Source: Polytrichum commune
Taxonomy: Eukaryota; Streptophyta; Polytrichopsida; Polytrichales; Polytrichaceae
Assembly: GCA_950295325.1 (NCBI GenBank)
Contig: OX485807.1
Coordinates: 7,132,501 to 7,196,500 of the forward strand
Length of the DNA stretch: 64,000 nucleotides
Reading direction: 5' to 3'
The position numbers and the translations under genes are program-made. The notes under the pieces are model-generated. The model made no database searches. It saw only the letters and a list, made by a program, of their open reading frames with translations, and was not told the origin of the DNA. Positions 53,948 to 64,000 of this stretch are shown here, one piece after another (the first letter of the stretch is position 1; each line of letters starts with the position of its first letter).

Positions 53948-56518
53948 TCACCGTGGATCGGAAAACTTCCTAAACTTCCTAAATTCTTCCGAGGCTTCAC
54001 ATTCCCACATGTAGAATTTCTTCAAACATGTCAAAACCCCTAGTCCCTCCCGGATCATCTTCAAGGATTTGCATCCATGAAAATCCAATTCCTCCAATGA
54101 CACAAGAGTGGACACTCCGGACGGAAATTCTTCCAAGGCCTCGCATTCCCACATACCAAGTTTCTTCAAACATGTCAAACCCCCTAGTCCCTCGGGGATC
54201 ATCTTCAAGGATTTGCATCCATTAAAATACAATACCTCCAATGACACAAGAGTGCACAATCCAGACGGAAATTCTTCCAAGGCCTCACATTCCCACATGT
54301 AGAGTTTCTTCAAACATGTCAAACCCCCTAGTCCCTCGGGGATCATCTTCAAGGATTTGCATCCATGAAAATTCAATTCCTCCAATGACACAAGAGTGCA
54401 CACTCCCGACGGAAATTCTTCCAAGGCTTCACATTCCCACATGTAGAGTTTCTTCAAACATGTCAAACCCCCTAGTCCCTCCGGGATCATCTTCAAGGAT
54501 TTGCATCCATGAAAATCCAATTCCTCCAATGCCACAAGAGTGCACACTCCGGACGGAAATTCTTCCAAGGCCTCACATTTCCACATACCAAGTTTCTTCA
54601 AACATGTCAAACCCCCTAATCCCTTGGGGATCATCTTCAAGGATTTGCATCCATTAAAATACAATTTTTCCAATGACACAAGAGTGCACACTCCGGACGG
54701 AAATTCTTCCAAGGCCTCGCATTCCCACATACCAAGTTTCTTCAAACATGTCAAACCCCCTAGTCCCTCCGGGATCATCTTCAAGGATTTGCATCCATTA
54801 AAATCCAATTCCTCCAATGACACAAGAGTGCACACTCCGGACGGAAATTCTTCCAAGGCCTCGCATTTCCACATACCAAGTTTCTTCAAACATGTCAAAC
54901 CCCCTAGTCCCTCGGGGATCATCTTCAAGGATTTGCATCCATTAAAATACAATACCTCCAATGACACAAGAGTGCACAATCCAGACGGAAATTCTTCCAA
55001 GGCCTCACATTCCCACATGTAGAGTTTTTTCAAACATGTCAAACCCCCTAGTCCCTCGGGGATCATCTTCAAGGATTTGCATCCACGAAAATACAATTCC
55101 TCCAATGCCACAAGAGTGCACACTCCGGACGGAAATTCTTCCAAGGCCTCACATTCCGACATGTCAAGTTTCTTCAAACATGTCAAACCCCCTAGTCCCT
55201 CCGGGATCATCTTCAAGGATTTCCATCCATTAAAATACAATACCTCCAATGACACAAGAGTGCACACTCCGGACGGAAATTCTTCCAAGGCCTCGCATTC
55301 CCACATGTAGAGTTTCTTCAAACATGTCAAACCCCCTAGTCCTTTTGGGATCATCTTCAAGGATTTGCATCCACGAAAATTCAATTCCTCCAATGACACA
55401 AGAGTGCACACTCCGGACGGAAATTCTTCCAAGGCCTCGCATTTCGACATACGAAGTCTCTTCAAGCAGGTCAAACCCCCTAGTCCCTCGGGGATTATCT
55501 TCAAGGATTTGCATCCATGAAAATCCAATTCCTCCAATGACACAAGAGTGCACACTCCGGACGGAAATTTTTCCAAGGCCTCGCATTTCCACATACCAAG
55601 TTTCTTCAAACATGTCAAACCCCCTAGTCCCTCGGGGATCATCTTCAAGGATTTGCATCCATGAAAATCCAATTCCTCCAATGACACAAGAGTGCACACT
55701 CCGGACGGAAATTCTTCCAAGGCCTCACATTTCCACATACCAAGTTTCTTCAAACATGTCAAACCCCCTAATCCCTTGGGGATCATCTTCAAGGATTTGC
55801 ATCCATTAAAATACAATTCCTCCAATGACACAAGAGTGGACACTCCGGACGGAAATTCTTCCAAGGCCTCGCATTCCCACATACCAAGTTTCTTCAAACA
55901 TGTCAAACCCCCTAGTCCCTCCGGGATCATCTTCAAGGATTTGCATCCATGAAAATCCAATTCCTCCAATGACACAAGAGTGCACACTCCCGACGGAAAT
56001 TCTTGCAAGGCCTCGCATTCCCACATACCAAGTTTCTTCAAACATGTCAAACCCCCTAATCCCTCTGGGATCATCTTCAATGATTTGCATTGTGTTATGT
56101 ATAATGCCTCCAAAGACACTATTCTTTGAAGTCCATTTGGAAACCTATCCAATGTTTCACAACCTATAAATTTAAGTTCTTTGAGTATTGTAAAATGGAG
56201 AACATCAAATGGAAGAGATTTTGAAATATGGTTGTTGAATATTTCAAGGACACTTAATTTTTTCAAATGATTTTTGGCAATTTTTTGTATATCATTGTTG
56301 AATCTATCTTGCATTGCCAAAAAATTATCACATTCCGTATTGAAATGGATCCTTAACCTTTTGAGTTTGGTTGTTCTAATGAGGATAGAAAAAAGAAGGT
56401 ACACATCCTCGCAATTTTGAACGCTTAACAATCGTAGATCTTGCAGTTGTATAGTTGTTGTAAATGTCAACCCTTTCTCAATATTTGTAAATGACATGCC
56501 TTCCATCAATCTTGTATC
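53948..56518 (-). CDS. Exon 3: leucine-rich repeat array
   Basis: The exon starts after TGCAG at 56519-56523 with an Asp-Thr-Arg-Leu-Met-Glu-Gly-Met block, as at the NB-ARC/LRR border of TNL proteins. About 140 residues of ordinary LRRs follow. Then come 14 full and one partial near-identical 48-residue units, each made of two 24-residue LRRs (Cys-Lys-Ser-Leu-Lys-Met-Ile-Pro-Glu and Cys-Glu-Ala-Leu-Glu-Glu-Phe-Pro-Ser). The array ends abruptly in an Arg/Lys/Phe-rich tail. It is likely the recognition surface. Confidence 0.88.
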   Translation of the reverse strand, partial: DTRLMEGMSFTNIEKGLTFTTTIQLQDLRLLSVQNCEDVYLLFSILIRTTKLKRLRIHFNTECDNFLAMQDRFNNDIQKIAKNHLKKLSVLEIFNNHISKSLPFDVLHFTILKELKFIGCETLDRFPNGLQRIVSLEALYITQCKSLKMIPEGLGGLTCLKKLGMWECEALQEFPSGVCTLVSLEELDFHGCKSLKMIPEGLGGLTCLKKLGMWECEALEEFPSGVSTLVSLEELYFNGCKSLKMIPKGLGGLTCLKKLGMWKCEALEEFPSGVCTLVSLEELDFHGCKSLKMIPEGLGGLTCLKKLGMWKCEALEKFPSGVCTLVSLEELDFHGCKSLKIIPEGLGGLTCLKRLRMSKCEALEEFPSGVCTLVSLEELNFRGCKSLKMIPKGLGGLTCLKKLYMWECEALEEFPSGVCTLVSLEVLYFNGWKSLKMIPEGLGGLTCLKKLDMSECEALEEFPSGVCTLVALEELYFRGCKSLKMIPEGLGGLTCLKKLYMWECEALEEFPSGLCTLVSLEVLYFNGCKSLKMIPEGLGGLTCLKKLGMWKCEALEEFPSGVCTLVSLEELDFNGCKSLKMIPEGLGGLTCLKKLGMWECEALEEFPSGVCTLVSLEKLYFNGCKSLKMIPKGLGGLTCLKKLGMWKCEALEEFPSGVCTLVALEELDFHGCKSLKMIPEGLGGLTCLKKLYMWECEALEEFPSGVCTLVSLEELNFHGCKSLKMIPEGLGGLTCLKKLYMWECEALEEFPSGLCTLVSLEVLYFNGCKSLKMIPEGLGGLTCLKKLGMWECEALEEFPSGVSTLVSLEELDFHGCKSLKMIREGLGVLTCLKKFYMWECEASEEFRKFRKFSDPR

Positions 56519-59511
56519 CTGCATGAAAACCAAATATTAGACAATGGAACATTTATTTTCAAATCTTACTTTTTCTAAGTTATGGTTACAATTCTAAATT
56601 CAAGTCATAACTTCATAATGATTTTGTAAAAACATCCATTTGTGTGCCACATACCTTTTGATTACAATAATCGATGAATGTGGATGAAGAAAAATCCCAT
56701 ATTCGAGAGCCTTGGTGTTCTTTTTCCACAATCATACGACCCATATCCCGCAATTGATCATGCATATCCAAACCACCATATTCGTCAACTTTTAGCAATG
56801 ATTTGTCTTGTAGCCTTTCAAAACTTTGCTCTATAATGCTTTTATCATCATCATCAAAGCATCTCAGTATAGTCTCTTTTGTAGATTGCAAGCCACCAAT
56901 CCATGAGTCTTTGCAAAAGAAACAAGATATATCCAAGAACATGTTCTTTTCCCTTTCATTGAGCTCATCAAAACTTGTGCGTAATGTATTCCAAATTCTA
57001 CGATCTTCACTTCCATCATGCCTTGCCCTCAACAATCTTTGCAATTTTCGCTCCCATATTCTCAAACGTTTTTCCCCATTTAAGGAACTACCCATCACCT
57101 CCAAACTCAACGGGAGTCCATCACAAGCGTTCACAATTTTCTTCACTACATATGTCAAGTATGGCAAGCATGGTTGGTTGGTTGGTTGTAAAACTTGCAT
57201 GCATTGAAAATAATTCCAAAGATTGTTGCCCATCAAGGGTTTTCACATCCACTTTACCAACCACGTGTACATATGCTTCCAAGGACTTCCATTCACGAGA
57301 AGTGGCAATGAGTTTACTTCCATCGCCATCTTGAAATTTATGATTGCCCAATAGTTCATTGAGTTGGTTTGCCTCACCAACATTGTCCACAAGAATAAGG
57401 ATTTTTTGTGTGCTTTGTAATTGGGTCAAAATCTCTCGTCCTTCCTTTAATGTTTTGGTTTCGGGTAGCACTTTCACATTTTGTAGGTTGTATTTCACTA
57501 CAAAAGTACAACTTTCATCTTTGAAGGCATTTACAAAGACTGTCGCATCATATTGGTGGGAGATGTGATCACTTAGAGCAGCCGCAAATGTTGATTTGGC
57601 GATTCCACCCATGCCCACAAACCCCACACTTCCAACACGTTGGAGTAGCTTTTCCAATTTTAGCATCTTTTCTTTGAGGCCAATCAATTTGAAATCCTCC
57701 TTCACGTTGTATCCCCCCTACAAAATGTCAATATACCAAGTTAATTCATTGCTATTGAACAAATCATATAAGTTACATGAGGTCTTACATTGTATTCCAC
57801 TGTTAAATCTATGATATTATGATTGGTCAAGATTCATCCAACTTTCTTTGCAAATAAATATTGACAAAGTGGTATTCACCTCATGTCGCATTTGATTTGA
57901 TGATGTGTCTTTTGATTGCTCTTCAATTTTTGATAATGAGGTGGTATTACCAAGCTTCAAACCGAAAAGAAATGTGGGCTCATTGAATTGGTCGGGATCT
58001 ACAACATCATGGAAAGTCTCGAGGATTGCATCATTCTTTAATTTTCTTAGAGTCTTATGAATATCAAGGAATGTTGGCCTTTTTGAAGGTTCCCGGGACC
58101 AACATATATGTATCAATGATTTCAATCCTTCCGAGCAGGCTTGAGGGAGCTCGGGTCTTTCACCATTCAAGATAGAATTCTTGTAATCACAAAGACGATA
58201 ATCATTAAAATTTCTCTTTCTTAAAAGGATCTCAGAGCACATCATGCCAAAACTAAAGACGTCTGTTTTGAATGCATCTACCTTTGAACTTCTTTCAAGA
58301 ACCTCAGGTGCCATATACCCACAAGTTCCATATATACTCTCACCAATGGGCACCTTTGAAAAGCTTGTCACTTCAATTTTGGATATACCAAAATCAACTA
58401 GCTTCACATGCACATGTTTCACACTAGTTGAATCATTCAAAGTTAGGACAACATTATCAAGCTTCAAGTCACGATGGGCAACTTCCATATCGTGAAGGTA
58501 GCACAATCCGCTTGCGATTTGCAACATAATATCAATTATATTTTCTTCATTGAACGAAGTTTGTTGATTTAAGAAACATAACAAGTCCATTGTTCCTCGC
58601 TCGGTGACAATTTCAAACATTTTCTTTTTTTTGCCTTGAATGTTCTTCCTCATGAAGCCACAATAACACAACTTGATGTTCGGATGATCCCTAGGAAAGC
58701 CACAACAAAACAACTTGATGATGTTCGGATGATTCAATCCTCCCAAAATACTTGCTTCTTTCCAAATCATTTTTTCATTTTGAATCATTTCGTCATGGTC
58801 TAGGCCATTGACTTCGATGACCTTTGTGACAGTTTCAAATTCTAACCATCTTGTGCGGTATACACTTCCTGATGCACCTCCACCCAAAGGAGCACGTCGC
58901 CTTCCATATTCAGGGCAAGGGTAGTCATGAGGAAACATGATGCTATCCAATTCACCACCTTCTGCCCTTTGAAGACCCTTTACTCGTCCCATTAGGTACC
59001 GTACAAGAGTGCAATCTTTGCAACTTGCAGTTCTGCACATTTCCAAGTGCTTTGAAAACCTTTCAAACATTGAATTATGGTCCTCTTCAACTTCATCAGT
59101 GCACGTTGGAAAAAATGTTGTAGAGCTTTCAATCTTCGAAATTTTAGTTTTTCGACTAGGAAAAATATGAGAAATTGCGTTGCACATTGTGTGGAAAGAA
59201 CACTCAAAGTCCTCAAGAAGTTCCCTGAAGGTCTCTTTGTTATTGAGTTGCTTCACAACAACTCCACACCAATCATCAATGCAACATTCTTCTATCACAC
59301 CCCTTGCCTTGTTCACAACGAGGAGCATGTCTTCCTCCACTCGGCGAAAGACATTCCCATGTGAACCATGGGCAATTGTTTCAATTGCTTGCACACCCTT
59401 GCGGAAGTTGTCCAACAAATTTTTGCATTGTCGTCTATTCAAAACTTCTTCTGGAAATGATAGATTGGGAAAATTTGCAAACTCCATTGGTACTCGTAGA
59501 AAGTTCGTCAT
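53948..59511 (-). CDS. Kinase-NB-ARC-LRR immune receptor (PNL/KNL class), three exons, one frameshift
   Basis: This is an intracellular immune receptor. Exon 1 is 59511-57880 (544 codons: helical N-domain plus kinase), exon 2 57717-56655 (NB-ARC) and exon 3 56518-53948 (LRR, stop at 53948-53950). Both introns have GT...AG ends, and all four exon edges are in phase 0. Exon 2 is 1063 bp, one more than a multiple of three, so a frameshift lies inside it, at or near the GGTT run (57172-57188). The first in-frame ATG is at 59511; an upstream exon cannot be excluded. NB-ARC motifs are of the TIR-NBS-LRR subtype although a kinase replaces the TIR. If the frameshift is real, the product stops after the nucleotide-binding part; an assembly error or allele-specific break is also possible. 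Confidence 0.85.
53960..56095 (-). repeat. 144-bp tandem repeat encoding LRR pairs, 14-15 units
   Basis: Unit length is constant at 144 bp, so copy-number change keeps the frame. Differences between units are concentrated in a few codons of the predicted LRR strand segments. Blocks of units look alike at a distance of about five to eight units, pointing to repeated unequal exchange. Confidence 0.9.
56519..56654 (-). other. Intron 2 of the receptor gene
   Basis: 136 bp, GTATGT donor and ATGCAG acceptor, phase 0, AT-rich. Confidence 0.8.
56655..57717 (-). pseudogene. Exon 2: NB-ARC domain with frameshift
   Basis: The ATPase switch domain of the receptor. The P-loop reads Gly-Met-Gly-Gly-Ile-Ala-Lys-Ser-Thr (about 57591-57618) instead of the usual Ile-Gly-Lys-Thr. 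Kinase-2 reads Ile-Leu-Val-Asp-Asn-Val, keeping the first Asp. RNBS-B reads Gly-Ser-Lys-Leu-Ile-Ala-Thr-Ser. After the frame change come Gly-Leu-Pro-Leu (about 57109-57120), a Phe-Leu-Asp-Ile-Ser-Cys-Phe-Phe motif of the TIR-type RNBS-D, and Met-His-Asp (about 56757-56765). The acceptor is TTGTAG at 57718-57723 and the donor AAAAG/GTATGT at 56654-56659. Loss of one 4-bp GGTT unit would bring the two halves into one frame, so a slippage mutation is the likely cause. Confidence 0.8.
57718..57879 (-). other. Intron 1 of the receptor gene
   Basis: 162 bp, GTGAAT donor and TTGTAG acceptor, AT-rich. It separates the kinase from the NB-ARC domain in phase 0, so the two domains are cleanly exchangeable by exon shuffling. 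Confidence 0.8.
57880..59511 (-). CDS. Exon 1: DUF1221/HeLo-like helical domain and active-type protein kinase
   Basis: Residues 1-130 are helical and contain an Asn-Arg-Arg-Gln-Cys motif (about 25-29) followed by helices spaced like the DUF1221 domain of plant MLKL-type proteins, which forms a HeLo-like four-helix bundle. That match is from memory of the family and needs testing. The kinase has a Gly-rich loop (Gly-Gly-Gly-Ala-Ser-Gly, about 210-215), Lys 230, a helix-C Glu about 252, His-Arg-Asp 346-348, Asp-Phe-Gly 373-375 and Ala-Pro-Glu 401-403, so catalysis looks possible. Canonical plant MLKLs have a degenerate kinase instead. Exon 1 ends at a GTGAAT donor. Its 3' neighbour exon starts the NB-ARC linker. 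Confidence 0.85.
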
Positions 59512-59520
59512 TTCCAACAC

Positions 59521-61536
59521 TGGTGATTTCTTGTTTCCATAAAATTGTTGTCATAAAAAATACTAGTTGCTCAAAATGAGTAGTGTACACCTTCAAGCAC
59601 AATCATATTGAAATGCAAAAGTAAGGGTTATGATTGATTTTAAAGATACAAGTTTCCAATATACAAAGCTATCAATGTATTACTAGCAACCTCAAATCAT
59701 GTTTCCATTACTTCATTAAAATAAAGATTGACATGATTATAGAAACCACCAAGGGATTGGGAGACCAAACTCCAGTCTCAAGGTTTTCTTAATGTAATTT
59801 TTGGTGTTGAGAATTGTTTTTATTAGATTTCTTCTTCCTAAAGCTTGTATACAAAAGTTCTATATAAGTACCCAAGGTACGACATACATATATGAAGTAT
59901 TATTATATTTAAATCTCATTTCCTACTTACAACTAGTTAACAATTATGTGGATGCACGCTCAATGAACATTTTTACAATGTTTGTCATGAACTCAATCAC
60001 ATGGTTTATATTGTATATGAGAAAACAAGGAACTTGTTAAGCTTAGGACACTTTCAAAGCATTAAAACATCAAACAACTCAGGGATGTGGCAAAATCTAA
60101 ACATGACAAAGTGAAAAACCCTACGACTTGTCTAAAGCGAATAATTTCCCCTTGTACACTCGATCTTTGGAGTCCCATGTTCACCATGGAAATGCTAATG
60201 GTCAAAGGTCCTTATAAAGTGGGCATTAAGCATGTTCGAGCTTAGAAACAAATGTAGATTTTGTAGCTTAATTCCTTCGAACACCCAAATAGGTTAACTT
60301 CAAGACATTGTTGATTTGCATGTTATGAATCATTTCATATATGACTATTGAAATTCAATGTTTATGAACACTTGTACATGATCATCATTGAATCAACTAA
60401 AGCCATTTCGAAATGCATTGATGTAACTACAAGTTTGTTTGACGCAACTTGGCAAAGCAAAGCAACACTCTCTTCACACATCCATCATGACAATTATTTC
60501 ATTGAAGCATCATAAAGACAAATTACACATCATGCATACTACTTCAGGTCAAGCAATATGCGTCAAGAAGGAATGCTCCCTACATCCCACAATCTACATA
60601 TGTATTACACATACAAAAAATGAACCTTGTACAAGCCACATGAAGACTACCTTCAAAACACCAAATCAAAAGTTTTAGGTTGGTCTCTTAATGAGTTTTC
60701 ATAACATGAAATAACCTAGAAAAACAATAAGTAGCAAGTCCTCATATACCCATCACAACTAGGATGAGAACAATACATGCACAAAAGGTCACTCTAGGTA
60801 GAATATAATAAAGTATAATTCTATGCCTTTGACTAGGACAAAGTAATGCAAAGTAATGCTTAGAATGGGACTTTGTGTACTAGGTAGCAAAAGTTATAAT
60901 AACAAAGTCAAACACACATGGTGATCCAATGAAGGGGCTACACCAAAGTCAACATTGTGCTACAACCAAGAAGGATAACCCCCAAATATGGCTTACAATT
61001 AGTTGTAGCCATGTTAAGGGGTCCATTACGTAGTTTGTTAAGCCATATATAGATGAATACTTGACTAATTTGGGATCTCTAGTATTGACTCCACATTAAA
61101 TTTGTTCCAAAAAGGAAAAAATTGAGGTGTATGGGATTCTAAAATTTCAACCTCAATTCATAAGGCTACCACAAATTCTTGGCTCCAATACATGGCACAA
61201 TTTCAAAAACATGAACCAACTAATACATGACGCAATAAGACCACTCTCAAAACATCACATCACACAAACTCAAAATCTTTATATAAACTTGATCATACCC
61301 ACAAGAACCACTCTATAGGGATGTTTAAACAATTTTCCACTCAGAGCATGCACATTTTTCCATCTTGAGGTAGTGTATTGATGCACACCTTGGAGAAAAT
61401 TGATACCTCTCCGACGTTTACAACACCACCAAAACATGTCCACTACTATATCGACCTCATAATCCAAACTTTGTATATTCAACAAAGATAAAACCAATCA
61501 TTAAATAAAACATAAAATTTAACCCAATACTATACT
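59521..61536. other. AT-rich region upstream of the receptor gene
   Basis: This should contain the receptor promoter, but no TATA box or regulatory motif can be assigned with confidence. Short open frames occur on both strands and none resembles a known protein. Confidence 0.5.
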
Positions 61537-61541
61537 ACCTT

Positions 61542-62511
61542 TGTCACCCATCTCTCCAAGAGGACTGCCTCCAACACCATGGGCACAACAAGGATCCCGA
61601 AGTGAGACCCGGGACTTGTGACGCGATAAGTGAGAGGGCCCAAGTGGTCCTAATGTGGGTGAGGGCCCTGGGCGTTGGAAACGCCTCTCACCCATGGAAA
61701 CTAGAAGTCACGAGGATAAGGCCATGAGCATTGAATAATTTATGGCGTCCGGATTTTTAAATGTTCAAGAACTCCCCAATTGGAGGTGTCAGCTAGTAGA
61801 TATGGCAATTTGAGTGGGACACCTAGGGACAACGCCATGGAACTGCAATGACTTGGGAGTGGCGTCTGAGACTGCCAAGGTTAGAATAGCCATGACTTCT
61901 GCAATAGTTGACCAGATGGGGTTGAAGAAGGGTCTATCGGCATCTATGCGAAGAGTAGATGCCGATGCAGTGGTCACTTGATAAAATCAAACATCACACA
62001 AATAGTTATGGAGGTTTGAAACTACTAGGGGATTCCAAGTCCGGTGGCTAAGGGAAAATGTTTACTTCGTCCCGAGTCTTTAGAGAGAGACAAAAAAATT
62101 ACTTGATAGTGGGGTAGGGGCCCTGCCCAAAGTTCTAGAAGCTTATATGAGTGAGGCAGTGTACTCAACCAATCCCACCCGAGGCAAAAAAGCATAGCCC
62201 AGGGGCATTGGCCCAACGTGGGTGCATTGTTGCCAAGTATGCCTTAGGTTGTTGTAGTGTTATTCCGGCAAGGCAATGATCAACTCAAGATTAGACTTCC
62301 ATGAATGGAAGTCCATAACTAACCATTGGCTATATACTTAGGAGAGAGGTCGGAATGCATATGTAGGAGGCTTGGTTTATGAGCTTGGAGATCCAAGGTA
62401 TGGGGAGTTAACCATGAACGTATGTGGGATGTGCAGGTTAGCGCTCATGACACTTGCTAGAGTTGCGAGGCGGTGAAGATAAATTAAGGGACACTAGCAA
62501 GAGTTGCAACA
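61542..62511 (+). repeat. Old diverged solo LTR of the chromovirus family
   Basis: The 970-bp block runs from TGTCACCCATCTCTCC to AGAGTTGCAACA and aligns along its whole length with the young LTRs but is heavily diverged. The flanks ACCTT (61537-61541) and ACCTC (62512-62516) look like a target-site duplication with one change. The GACTTCCAT/ATGGAAGTC stem (62294-62313) and GGCGTT/AACGCC stem (61671-61685) are kept, as is a TTATAT box near 62151. Confidence 0.88.
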
Positions 62512-62516
62512 ACCTC

Positions 62517-64000
62517 TCAATATTATAATGACATTAGTCCAAATTTTGAACAATTTTGCAACACTTTCGGGATTTTTGAAATGTCTCCCAAATGGCCATC
62601 CCTTCAATAAGTTCCAATGGATTTTGAAAAACAATTTCATTATAAACATGACCATGTTCTATTTTTTGAAAGATACAAGTAATTAGTTATTGAATCCTAG
62701 AAATAGTTTACAAAAAAAAATGATGACAACATATCATGGTGTTAAATCGAGATGTTAAGTAACAGATGCAGACACAAAGATACAAAGATGCATGCCTCAT
62801 ACTACAAAACACTAACGCACCATGACATAGTGTTGAGCTAGTACAAGCAACCCAACGCAACTCTAATATCCACACACTCTATGTCGAACAATATACGAAA
62901 TCCATTCTCTGTAGGTTGGAAGGGCGGCAAGCCTCTTCCACAACAAAGATGGAAGGGAGCCTCTTGCCACAAGAAAGGGAGGAGGCGAAAGAAAGGGGCT
63001 AAGTTGGTCTCCTAATGAAGCTCAACCTAAAAATTTTCATAATCTAAGTTAGTGTGCCTAATGGTTGCAAGACTAGGCACTTGTGGATAATGGTGTTGTC
63101 AACACCTGACAGGTTGGTAGGTCATATTGATATCCCTCTTATTTGTATAGTTATTGGTGTCACTTTGTTGAATTGGTGAATCATCTAAATGGGGAAACCA
63201 ACGATCAGTAAGTTAGTGAAAGAGGAAAACAATCACTTAACTTAGTGATTGTCGGTCCAATCTGCCAATGCAGAAAGAAAAAAAATTTAGAGCATCTTAG
63301 CACTCACAACCGAAGTTCATGTGGGCCCCAGTGGCATGTCTAAAAAAGACAAGTTGGCAACCCAACGCTTAGTCCATCAACAACATAGCAATTTAAACAA
63401 ACAAAATGAACATGAACATGATAACAACATACAAATGAACATGATAAAATCAGGAGAATTACCACTAAACTAACCTTCTATAATTTTTGTATTCTAACTC
63501 TGATTTTGAAACTTGAAATGACTATTTGCTTTCTAAGGTCACCTGATCCTCACAATTCTAAGAAATAGCATGACATCCAAGAAATAGCACCGCATTTTAA
63601 GTAACGACAAGAAACTAAAATACACAATACAATTCCCTAGTTATGGCCTTTGAGACAGTGAGAATTTGGTGGTCATTCTTAATTGGATGCCTATACTTGA
63701 ATGGCATATGAGAAGGCTTGTAGTGAAGATTGGACACCAATCAAATGTCAATTTCAGGCATCGTCAAGGTTTTGGGGACATGCACCATCTTAAGCCCCTT
63801 GCAGTTGATGGGGTCAAGTCCTATGTACCATACATCATGCCGTCATCTAACATGGTTAATGTTCTATTTAGAATTATATTATCTGACATGTGGCATGTCA
63901 CATGTCAGACCCAACACTTTGGCTAACTTAAGTAAATTGTGCACAAATTTGCTGGAGCAAAATGCAATTTATCGTTATTACAATAAAATATGTATTTTTA
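62517..64000. other. AT-rich region, no gene recognised
   Basis: No convincing coding, RNA or repeat feature was seen. An 86-codon open frame at 63666-63926 (plus) has no recognised similarity. Confidence 0.4.

Noticed and set aside
54028-56169. Long plus-strand frames opposite the LRR exon
   Set aside because: They follow from the 144-bp period on the antisense strand; the minus-strand LRR frame fits known protein structure and splice sites.
59801-61497. Genes in the AT-rich region upstream of the receptor
   Set aside because: Frames are 60-90 codons, of low complexity and overlapping on both strands, with no recognisable domain or splice structure.

Overview
This is nuclear DNA from a land plant, most likely a moss. 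The clearest taxonomic clue is a minus-strand gene at about 53.9-59.5 kb that encodes a protein kinase, an NB-ARC ATPase and a leucine-rich repeat (LRR) array in one chain. Kinase-NBS-LRR receptors (PNL/KNL class) are known from mosses. Most of the rest is LTR-retrotransposon sequence of plant type, with a primer-binding site matching initiator tRNA-Met. I saw no bacterial-type genes, CRISPR arrays or rRNA.

Layout. Positions 1-8213 hold three fragments of one Ty3/gypsy chromovirus family: G (plus strand, running in from the left), H (minus strand, interrupted by G) and K (minus strand, sharing an LTR with H). Positions 8214-9205 are an AT-rich stretch with one small unrecognised ORF. A second, TCCGGA-rich element (P) occupies 9206-12460, 19355-19668 and 46730-47111. 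It has been split by two insertions of the chromovirus family: A (12461-19354, target-site duplication GAAGG) and B (19669-46729, GTCTG). B contains C (20831-42828, TAGGT). C contains the solo LTR D (24961-25934, ATATA) and E (27755-41629, AGGTG). E contains F (33522-40358, AATGC). Every boundary was placed by its TG...CA LTR ends and matching 5-bp duplications. Positions 47103-53192 hold long LTRs (1.6-1.9 kb) of a third family (Q), each carrying a different minisatellite in the same place. The receptor gene follows, then AT-rich intergenic DNA with one old, diverged solo LTR of the chromovirus family (61542-62511).

How the parts relate. The chromovirus copies have separate target-site duplications and nearly identical LTR pairs, so they inserted independently and recently. 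Yet all of them share the same disabling changes: an altered protease active site, a missing reverse-transcriptase catalytic palm, an altered RNase H residue with a frame-breaking 229-bp tandem repeat, and the same stop codons in integrase and chromodomain. The family was therefore probably moved in trans by an autonomous relative elsewhere.

The receptor gene has three exons joined in phase 0. Its kinase keeps all catalytic motifs. It is preceded by a helical segment resembling the DUF1221/HeLo-like domain of plant MLKL-type proteins. The NB-ARC exon carries one frameshift at a GGTT tetranucleotide run, and the LRR exon is a homogenised array of 14 to 15 units of 48 residues. All coordinates and similarities come from reading the sequence; no database search was run.
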